Source: Campanula takesimana (Eukaryota; Streptophyta; Magnoliopsida; Asterales; Campanulaceae). Taken from it: a DNA stretch of 64,000 bases. Shown piece after piece: positions 56,808-64,000 of this stretch. Below the pieces are notes generated by a model that was not told the origin of the DNA, searched no databases, and saw only the letters and a program-made list of their open reading frames with translations. The first letter of the stretch is position 1. Each line of letters begins with the position of its first letter. A program made the translations under genes and the position numbers. Location of the stretch: positions 1,116,001 to 1,180,000 of the forward strand of contig JAOWBW010000363.1 in assembly GCA_026119855.1 (NCBI GenBank), read 5' to 3'.

Positions 56808-59092
56808 TTAGTAACTTTTGACAACCCACTCCTGTCTGATCTTAGGATTTTTACGTCCCTTGGCATTAGGAGTAAATTTCAAAAGGCATTCTGCAGCCTT
56901 ATGACCTAAACCATCACACACAACACAATGATGTAAGCCACTTATAGATTGGGTTTTTACAAACTCTTTACTCTTCTTTGGCGCAGCATTCTTTACTGGA
57001 GCAGATGAACTTTCTTTGACAAACACCATCTTTTGAAGTTTTGGTGCGCTTTTCTTAAGTATGCGCATCTGGCGTTGAGGCGCATGGCTTTTATGCGCAT
57101 GACCCTTATGCGCAGATTTGAAATTCGAAGGAGAAGCGCAACAAATATCAAAAGGTGTGTTGTCAAGCGCAGATTCAACTTTAGCCTTACCCTTGGCTTT
57201 TCCAATTTGTTTCTTTGGGTAGACATAATGGAAATTTTGTCTCTGGACTTTCTCCTGTCCTTTACCCATTGAAGCAGAATGCTTTGCTTTAGGAATTTCA
57301 ATAGTTTACTGTGGTGTAAATTCCTTTTCCTTTTCAGAGCATACTGCGCATTTAAAGTTATCACTAGTTGAGAACCCCAAGCCTTCCTTATCTCCACTGG
57401 CTTTTTGGGATTCTAGAATTTGATCCATAATGACACGAGATTTGGTCCACTCATCAGTGATCTTTGTGAGATCAGCTACTTGAGCAGCCAATTCTTCCTT
57501 TCTTACTTTAAATAGCGCATTTTGATCTGTAAGAAAACGGTTATTTTCAGTAAGAGGAGTCATGCTCTTAATATGCTCCTTAAAGAGGGTGATCTCAGAT
57601 TTTAAAAGAGTTTTCTCCATCTTAAGCTGTGAAATTTCTCCAATTGATAAGTCCACTGCTTCTTTCATAGAATTAAATTTCTTGATTACCTTTTCAGCTT
57701 GATTGAAAATAGACTCACGCTCAGCAGCAGAGTCATCCTTTTCTATTACAATTTCAGCAGGAATTTCAAGAGATTCTTTACGCGGAGGCTCAGCTACAAA
57801 TTTCTTGATAGGTCTGCTCTGGAAAATAAGTACTTGCCATTCTGTCTGCTTGGAGTCAGATGTCCCATTTCCACCAGTTCTGTGATAGTGGGACCTTTCT
57901 TCTAAATTGTCCTTGGCGTAGCCTTTGTGTCCGTATCGGGATCATTGTCTAAATCGCTATCAGCATCAGCATTGGCCACCAAGCAGAGCAGTCCATCCTC
58001 AGAGTCATCATTATCACTGTCTTCAGTGTCAGTCTCTATCCAAGTCTTCAGTTCCTTTTCTGCGCAGTCTTCTTCAGCAATCATTCCGCGCTTCTTTGAT
58101 GATCTCTGCGCAGTATTCCTCTTCATGTACTCAAATTTTGGTGTAGGGAATTTTGATGCGAAATGACCAGGCTTTCTACAGTTGTATCAAACCAAGTCAT
58201 CTTTCATTGAGTCTCTGCCTCGAGAAAACTTAGCAGGTGGTTTGCTCGAGGATCCAGGTTTTGAGAATTTCCTGAATTTTTGGAATCGCTTAACAAACAT
58301 AGCAAAATCATCATCATCCATTTTAAGTAAATAGGAAGTAGAGACTTTGTCTGAGGTTTGAGCAGGCGCAGGTTCCTTTTGCGCAACATAGGAAACAAGT
58401 TTTCCTTTGCCTTCAGTTTCATCAATTCGATCAAGTTTTAGCTCATACACTTTTACGTTAGCGTATAAGCTGTGCAGAGGCCAAGTATCTAAAAATCCAG
58501 AATCTTCCAGATGACTTGCCTTGTGCACATATCTGGAACCTAGCACATCTAAGAATTGAGAATTGACTTTTTTATTAGTGAAAGTAGTTCCAAGAGATTT
58601 ACAAGAGTTTACAACAGCACAGAAGCAATCATAAGTTTGTCTCAAGGTTTCACCATCTTTTCTCATGAAGCAGTTGAATTTTCTTTGCACCACAAATATT
58701 TTGTTTTCCTTGCTTACTTTGTCTCCATTCACATATCCTTCAATAGCATCCCATAGCTCTTTTGCAGTTCCACCACTCACAATTTGATTGTGCGTGGAGA
58801 GGTCTAGAGTGCTAAGAATGATGTTTTTTGCTCTTCCATCGTAGCCAACCCATTTATTTTCTTCATCAATCCATTCCTCTTTGGCCTTCTTGATTGTAGG
58901 ATTTTCCTTGTTGGTAGCAGCATCAGGATTAGCCTTCATTGGGATGTAGGGTCCTTCAAGAACGATGTCATGGAGGATCTCGTCGATAGAAGAAAAATGA
59001 GTGAGCATGCAGTGCTTCCAGATTTTGAAGTGATCTTCATTCAGCACTGGAACATGTGAATAGTTAGCCATTGCCCAAGATTTTGAAGCCAT
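56808..59092 (-). pseudogene. gag: Sirevirus-like gag
   Basis: ATG 59092 lies 60 bp after the PBS. The first 301 residues form a copia gag domain (DHFKIWKHCMLTHF, AKELWDAIEGY, QRKFNCFMRKDGETLRQTYD). TGA at 58187-58189 falls exactly where the first Cys of a CCHC knuckle should be, since YNCRKPGHFASKF follows in frame; the last Cys is also replaced. After an acidic segment there is a frame change near 57902. A long coiled coil follows (AVDLSIGEISQLKMEKTLL), TAA at 57306, then a basic region and a second finger-like motif CVVCDGLGHKAAEC near 56900. About 760 codons in all, a long gag typical of Sireviruses. Confidence 0.88.
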
Positions 59093-59152
59093 CTTGAATC
59101 GGCACCCAAGATGTTAAGCTTGAAAAACAAAACAAGTTTTATGAAGGTGCTA

Positions 59153-59164
59153 GCTCTGATACCA
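59153..59164 (-). other. Primer-binding site (initiator tRNA-Met) of the Sirevirus-like element
   Basis: The minus strand reads TGGTATCAGAGC, two bases inside the 5' LTR end at 59167. Confidence 0.92.
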
Positions 59165-59166
59165 CT

Positions 59167-60556
59167 TGTTGGTCCCAAAGGGGAAACAAGGGTATGAAAA
59201 ATGCTAGAGGGGGGGGTGAATAGCATTTTTAAATTCTTTTCAAACCCTTTTGAAAATTAATGGCTTATGCGCACAGTTCTCAAATAAGTTAAGTATAGCG
59301 CGCAGTGAGAGTGTGAAATGCACAGCGGAAATTTAAAGCAGCACTACGCAGGGATAAAACGCACGCGCTTTGTTTTGGCTAAATGAGTTGGTTAAAAAGT
59401 TTCTAAGGTAATAAGCAATAACAAGCACGGCAGCAATAGCAGCAATCTGGTAAGATCAAACAAAGCAGTAATTCAGAAATAACTAAGCAGGAAACAAATA
59501 GCGAGAATAAAGAACAAGCTATTTGGAGAGGTTCGATCGATGAAAGATCTACGTCCTCTACCAAGATGGTTAGTCTTGGATTTTCTAATGAGATTTATAT
59601 TGATGTGAGGAGCTTTTACAAGATTACAAAGAATCAAAACTCAAATCAAAATCTAATCTATGAAGTGTGCAAATCCTAAACTAAACCGGTGTTTCTCGAG
59701 AAGTAAGATCTATATGATCGAAGCTTCAAGAGGTGTGTGTGTGTGACAGAATTTCTGAGCTCTATGAATCTATGAGATGAAGAGAACGAAAATTCTGGTG
59801 ATATAAGGCTTAGGATCTGGGCAGGAGTTTGAAGGTATGAAGGTTTGATGGTTGATCTTGAATCTGGGAATATAAGCAATAATCTTCTTAACTTCAAGGA
59901 AACTTATGAAAGCACAAACTCTAGCAACTTGGAACTGAAGATGAGCAGGCTATTTATAGCAGAGAGCTTAAAACTAGGCGTTGGTGCTCTGAGCAAGGAC
60001 GATGAGCTGGCACTATATGATTGGTGCGCAGATGTCCTTTATAGCCGTTGGGGGTCTGATCAAGGTTGATGACCTAGCACAATATGATTGGTGCGCAGGT
60101 GTCTCTGAGCCGTTGGAGACTGAGCATGAAGACCAAATTCAAAAGCTTTTTCTAGAAGGATGACAGCTGTCTTCATTTGACATATTTCACTTGAGCGCAT
60201 CTCCACCATTGGATATGTTGTGTGCTTGCTTTGTCGTTTTTGCACACCTCAGCACTTTAATAAGCGTGCATCTTCAAAGCGTTTTCCAAGTTAGATGATC
60301 TGAATGCATCAAAAACTGAGCAAGGTAGAATGCTGCGCAGGAGAGACCTGCGCAGTGACCACAGTCTTGCTTAGATCTTCATTCCTTTTCGCTTCAAGTC
60401 CTATATTCTAAGCCTATACTATAAAATGGACTAAGCTAAAAATTAAAGTTATAACACTTCTTACATAGGGTCCTAAAGTCCATAAAATATTAATAGGTGA
60501 TGGTATCAATCAATTCTAACATAAATAGGAGGGTTAATAGATAAGCATACCCAACA
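59167..60556 (-). repeat. 5' LTR of the Sirevirus-like element (1390 bp)
   Basis: Plus-strand ends are TGTTGGTCCC and CATACCCAACA. A minus-strand TATAAATAG (59950-59958) is the likely LTR TATA box. Confidence 0.92.
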
Positions 60557-60838
60557 AAAACAAAACAAAAAAACTGAAAATAAAGTTCCAGTCGAATTAC
60601 CGGACACGGTCGTGCCCTAAGATAAGCACGGCCGTGCTATGCTTGTCGAGAGAATCCCTTCACCAGCCGAATTACCGGACACGGTCGTGCCCTAAGATAA
60701 GCACGGCCGTGCTATGTTTGTCGAGAGAATCCCTTCACCAGTCTTTTTGTGCACGATCGAGCAGTAAAATTGGCACAACCGTGCCATTCCGGTCAAGTCC
60801 CCCAGTTTCTTCCCAGCGCTGCTTCTCGTTCTACATCA

Positions 60839-61251
60839 GTTGGCAAATCCAAATTTCGTAACATTGAAAAAAGAAAGAAAGTAACTGATTATAGAGTAAA
60901 CAAAACATAATTGAGAAACTTAAAGTCCTTTATATTTGATTGATAACTAATTTTCAGTATCAATTCTGGTAATTTGTTTTAAGTATCAATACCGCTATTT
61001 TTCAAGATTGTGAATTGATGATCCGCTTTTCATGGTTCTGATTTCAATCAAAACTTAAAAATAAAATAAAAATAAAAATATTGAGCTTTTATCCCTTTCA
61101 AAATACAAGTAAATAAATTTTCAAAAGGAAAAAAATATGAGCTTTTATCAATTTCAAAATATAAGTACTGGAATGAATTGTGTCGTTGGACTGCTCTCTT
61201 TTCTCCGATGCTTCTAATGGTTAGTATTTAAAATATGAGATGACCTTTGAT
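60839..61251. other. Unassigned AT-rich spacer
   Basis: Follows the GTTGG duplication and precedes the hAT element. AT-rich with no ORF and no recognised repeat. Confidence 0.5.
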
Positions 61252-62396
61252 CAGTGTTCTAAAAATCGCTAGGCGCCCGCTAGGCGGTGAAGCCGGGCCT
61301 AGTGCCTAGGGGACTAGGCGGGGCCGAGAAATTAGCATATTTTTATATATTTTTAATAATTTTAAATAAAATTATATATACTTATCCAAAAAATAGTGCT
61401 AGTTATTTTTGTTATTTATCAAAATTAATAAAGTGTTATCCCACATCACTTAGGTAGACAAATTTTAAGAGATGAAGTGTTATAAGTAGGAGTGTATGAG
61501 GCACTATCAAGCTATTTGATGCAAACTAGACTTAGAATAACAAAGACTCTACATATAGCCTAAGAGCTGAATGTGCTAGTTTGTCAAATGTGCAAAGTCA
61601 ATTATAATGTTACAAATGCATATCCCCCTACTTTATAATACTAGGTTCTTTTTTGTTGTTGTAAATAAATATGTTTCATAGGTATATAGGTAGTAAGACA
61701 ATACTCAATATAAATCAATATAAAGATGAATTCTGCCCCATTTCTTATTCAGGTTTCTGTTTCAAAATGATAATGTTAATGAGCATATTGTTTGGTATAG
61801 AGATTGGAACCTAGTGTTTGTTGGGGCAAACACCATTTTGGTATATGATGGATGCATTTCTGTTTTAAAAAAAGAAGAAGATGAATTTCAACTTGGCCAA
61901 GGAGAAAAGAGTAAAGCTTATTTAAGGTGGGATATTTATCCCACATCATTTATGAAATGAAAATCTTAGGAATGGAGTAGTATAAAAAGAAGGCCCATCA
62001 AGTGAATGAGACTAAGTCTTTGAAAACTTTTATCCCACATTGGTTGTGAAAAGAAGTTTCAAAGCAAGGGAGTTGCATAAATTAAGCAACAACCCAACTT
62101 TCAAAATGGCCCCAAGACTTGAACTCTTTATCCCACATTGGTTGGAAAACAAAGAGTTGGTTGTAAACTAGTTTAAAATTTATAGTCAGTCATGCTTAGG
62201 CCTTGAGCAATTTTTCTAGGCGTTAGGCTCGCCTAGGCGCCGCTGAGAATGCCTAGGCTCTGCCTAGACCGATTAATCTCCGCCTAATTGCATTGACACC
62301 TATGGTGGCCGATTTGCCTTAATGTGCGGCGTTATAGCTACGCCTAGCGACTAGGCGCCGCCTAGGTAACCGCTTAGACCGCTTTTTAGAACACTG
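61252..62396. mobile_element. Non-autonomous hAT element, TSD CCTTTGAT/ACTTTAAT
   Basis: CAGTGTTCTAAAAATCGC at the left and GCTTTTTAGAACACTG at the right, the same TIR family as 36059-36972. Flanking octamers agree at six of eight. Subterminal regions carry CGCCTAGGCG-type motifs. The interior holds four promoter-like modules listed separately. Confidence 0.85.
61438..62180 (+). promoter_or_regulatory. Four USE + TATA modules resembling plant snRNA promoters
   Basis: ATCCCACATCA at 61438-61448 and 61938-61948, and ATCCCACATTG at 62032-62042 and 62130-62140, match the plant snRNA upstream sequence element RTCCCACATCG at ten, ten, ten and nine-to-ten of eleven bases. A TATA-like box follows: TATAAGTA at 61481 and TATAAAAA at 61981 (both after exactly 32 bp), CATAAA at 62076 (33 bp), TTTAAAAT at 62172 (31 bp). 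Pol II snRNA promoters use roughly this spacing. No snRNA-like sequence follows. Function is inferred only. Confidence 0.45.
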
Positions 62397-62404
62397 ACTT
62401 TAAT

Positions 62405-62527
62405 TGTGTAGTTGACCATTCATTGGTATATACTCCCTCATTCTTAATATAAACTTCAAAAAATAGTATTAAGAAATACTCTCTCCGTCCCATTTTAAAT
62501 TGTAAAAAAATATCATGGCACAAAAAT
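62405..62527. other. Spacer with two Stowaway-like end motifs
   Basis: TACTCCCTCATTC and TACTCTCTCCGTCCC occur 57 bp apart in the same orientation. No inverted partner was found nearby, so no MITE is called. Confidence 0.4.
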
Positions 62528-62898
62528 TAGGGTTAATTGCAATTTGGTTACTTGAGTTTTACAAAATTCTGCAATTGGTTATTAAATTTGTCGAAGTTGC
62601 AATTGGGTTCCTGAGTTTATCGAACCGGAGCAATTAAGTGTAAAATTCGTTAACAAGATAGAAAAAATAACAAATTAGTCACATGTGCCAAACACGTGAT
62701 ATTTTAAGAGGATAACAATGTCATTACATAACCACCATCATCATCACACAGCCACCACCACTACCACCATCCTCACAACCACCACCACCATCACCATCCT
62801 CACAGACAGCCCAAAAACAAAATCTAAAAACCCAAAATTAAATACCAAAGTACAACTTCAAATTTAAGATTAACAGTACCAGAAAAAATGTTTCACTA

Positions 62899-63050
62899 CT
62901 AGATGGGAACAACAAGGAGCAAGAAAACTATTCCAGCGATCCAAGCAGCCTTGCCGGTGCTCTTAAGAGCTTCTTGGCGACAAATCCGAAATCAGAGGCG
63001 GCGTGCTTGCCTTGGTAAATGAATCCACCACTCACCTTCACCTCAGATCT
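62899..63050 (-). pseudogene. TOM9: Captured fragment of mitochondrial import receptor TOM9 (TOM22-type)
   Basis: On the minus strand the translation runs SRSEVKVSGG, IYQGKHAASDFGFVAKKLL, then after one missing base (near 62965) GKAAWIAGIVFLLLVVPI and stop. This is the C-terminal half of plant TOM9: an amphipathic segment ending in VAKKLL, then the GKAAWIAG motif and the single transmembrane helix that anchors the protein in the outer mitochondrial membrane as part of the TOM complex. The short inter-membrane-space tail after VVP is absent. The frame change removes function. It lies in a long-TIR element, so I read it as transduplicated from a host TOM9 gene. Confidence 0.8.
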
Positions 63051-63859
63051 TGATTTCCTTCTTCCAATTTCTGAATTTCATCACTTCTTCACCACTCTTG
63101 TCGATCCAGCTCTAATCTGAATTAATTTTATCGGAGAAAGCATCAATTTTGGCTGATTAAATCTGGGAAAAATCAAAGAATATGAGATTTTGGTAAAATC
63201 AAAATGGTTTAAGATAGAGGAACCACAATCCAAATCCTTGAAGAAAAAAAAGAGAGAGGGTAAAATCAATATTTGAGCCGGCATAATCAAGAAAAATGTG
63301 AATTCTCTCATGGTGGAAAGGTGGCAACAACAACACCCCCACCAAACAAATCCAATCCATTTCCGAGCCCAAACCCGACAGGAAACCAAATTCCGTCACA
63401 TCTGGCGAAGAAGTCTCCGTCACGAACAGTGCGGTGGAGATCCATCGTCAAAACCCGGAACCTGAAACAATAGTATTTGAGTTCGGTTCAGTCAAAGGTT
63501 CGACGGAAAAGGTTACTTCTCACCGGTTACTGTCCATTTTTTGAAGAAATTGAGCCTTGCCGTTTGGAGATCTTGCCGGCGGCCGCTCCAAGCCTCCTCA
63601 ATCTCGTTTGGTCTTTCAAGAAGAGATGTTTATTAGGTTTTTTTTTCATGACTGAATTGCAAGTTGCAACTGGTTGTTAATGAAAAATGGGTATTTTTCT
63701 TGTTGAAAAAAAAAAGAAGAGGATAGGGCCGGCGGCAGGGACGAATAGGTGGGGGAGGAGGGGCTATTTGTAAAATAAAATTGATACTTAAGCCTTTTGG
63801 GTTGGGAAAATTTTATTAGGGTTACAACTATTGTTTACTTTTAAATAATGGGTTGTGTG
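63051..63859. other. Interior of the TOM-carrying MULE without recognised gene
   Basis: Short frames on both strands (for example 63273-63473 plus, Pro/Asn-rich) show no family I recognise. They may be more captured exons or untranslated sequence of the TOM9 donor gene. Confidence 0.4.
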
Positions 63860-64000
63860 ACATTTTTGCCCTCATTAAAATATCACGTGTTTGGCACATG
63901 TGACTAATTTGTTATTTTTCTAACTGGTTAACGAATTTTACACTTAATTGCTCCGGTTCGACAAACTCAGGAACCCAATTGCAACTTTGACAAATTTAAT

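Larger units (their letters stand above)
45239..60556 (-). mobile_element. Sirevirus-like Ty1/copia retrotransposon with a large 3' ORF, TSD AAAAC
   Basis: AAAAC flanks at 45234-45238 and 60557-60561. Minus-strand order: 5' LTR 59167-60556, PBS 59153-59164, gag 56808-59092, pol 53504-56771, extra ORF 47154-52700, polypurine tract, 3' LTR 45239-46663. Without the nested 2.1-kb solo LTR the element is about 13.2 kb, very long for copia, as in the SIRE/Maximus lineage. The palindrome TGCGCA recurs dozens of times across LTRs and interior. The LTRs differ by scattered substitutions and small indels, including a 25-bp indel near 46425. Confidence 0.93.
42084..60838 (-). mobile_element. Non-autonomous LTR retrotransposon with gag-like gene only (TR-GAG/LARD-like), TSD GTTGG
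   Basis: The perfect 5-bp duplication GTTGG lies at 42079-42083 and 60839-60843. The LTR ends are TGATGCAGC and CTACATCA. Minus-strand order: 5' LTR 44934-60838 (split by the copia element), PBS 44921-44932, a gag-like gene (split by a hAT), polypurine tract, 3' LTR 42084-42671. Without insertions the element is about 3.4 kb. No protease, RT or integrase remains, so it needed a partner element. Confidence 0.88.
44934..60838 (-). repeat. 5' LTR of the gag-only element, split by the copia element
   Basis: The part 44934-45238 matches 42084-42390, and 60557-60838 matches the rest. The copia element with its AAAAC duplication lies between. Confidence 0.9.
62528..64000. mobile_element. MULE-like element (Pack-MULE) with TOM9/TOM22 fragment, cut by window edge
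   Basis: The TIR of about 190 bp at 62528-62715 is inverted at 63860-64000. Shared blocks include AATATCACGTGTTTGGCACATG, AACGAATTTTACACTTAATTGC and AACCCAATTGCAACTT. The right end and TSD are outside the window. The interior has (CCA)n-rich sequence, the TOM fragment, and an unrecognised ORF-bearing stretch (63270-63680). Confidence 0.78.

Noticed and set aside
62429..62500. Stowaway MITE
   Set aside because: Two same-orientation end motifs without an inverted partner or TA-flanked right end.

Overview
The window is eukaryotic nuclear DNA from a flowering plant, most likely a eudicot; I cannot name the species. The evidence is a near-continuous pile of plant-type transposable elements: Ty1/copia and Ty3/gypsy LTR retrotransposons primed by initiator-tRNA-Met (TGGTATCAGAGC), hAT, Mutator-like (MULE), PIF/Harbinger and Stowaway-like DNA elements. 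There are also fragments of two plant nuclear genes (plastid SUFE1 and mitochondrial TOM9/TOM22). No rRNA gene, CRISPR array or bacterial-style operon is present, and no host gene is clearly intact. Most insertions were dated relative to each other by target-site duplications (TSDs) read directly from the sequence.

Region 1, 1-13.4 kb. The 3' end and LTR of a large copia element cut into a MULE that carries a decayed SUFE1 copy. A Stowaway-like MITE follows (3552-3860). Then comes a long-TIR element split by a chromodomain gypsy element (gypsy1, minus strand, 4816-12927). Gypsy1 has one in-frame stop in its polyprotein, and its 5' LTR is truncated.

Region 2, 13.4-25.1 kb. A second chromovirus-type gypsy element (gypsy2, minus strand) has a perfect ACTTA TSD. 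It encodes an extra coiled-coil ORF ahead of gag. It has lost integrase and the start of its 3' LTR, and a deleted copia remnant sits at that breakpoint.

Region 3, 25.1-42 kb. DNA transposons dominate: a hAT MITE (TSD CCTGCGGG); a MULE inside a MULE; a degraded hAT element with its transposase (TSD ATTTGGAC); and a Harbinger element (TSD TTA) holding a MULE-like element, a foldback MITE and another hAT. A second copy of the MULE-like family follows, split by a gypsy-type LTR element (TSD GAGTG) that contains a MITE and a copia integrase fragment. Between these lies the only candidate host transcription unit: a TATA box at 28741, an ATG at 28803, and an exon interrupted by the hAT.

Region 4, 42-60.8 kb. 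A non-autonomous LTR element (TSD GTTGG) codes only for a small gag-like protein. Its left part is split by a hAT element. Its right LTR is split by a 15.3-kb Sirevirus-like copia element (TSD AAAAC, minus strand), which itself contains a gypsy solo LTR. The copia element has gag, protease, integrase and RT/RNase H in decay. Downstream of pol it also has a roughly 925-codon ORF with its own TATA box, pyrimidine-rich leader and a phase-0 intron; this is the most unusual object in the window.

Region 5, 60.8-64 kb. A hAT element carries four snRNA-promoter-like (USE plus TATA) modules. A MULE truncated by the window edge carries a TOM9/TOM22 gene fragment.
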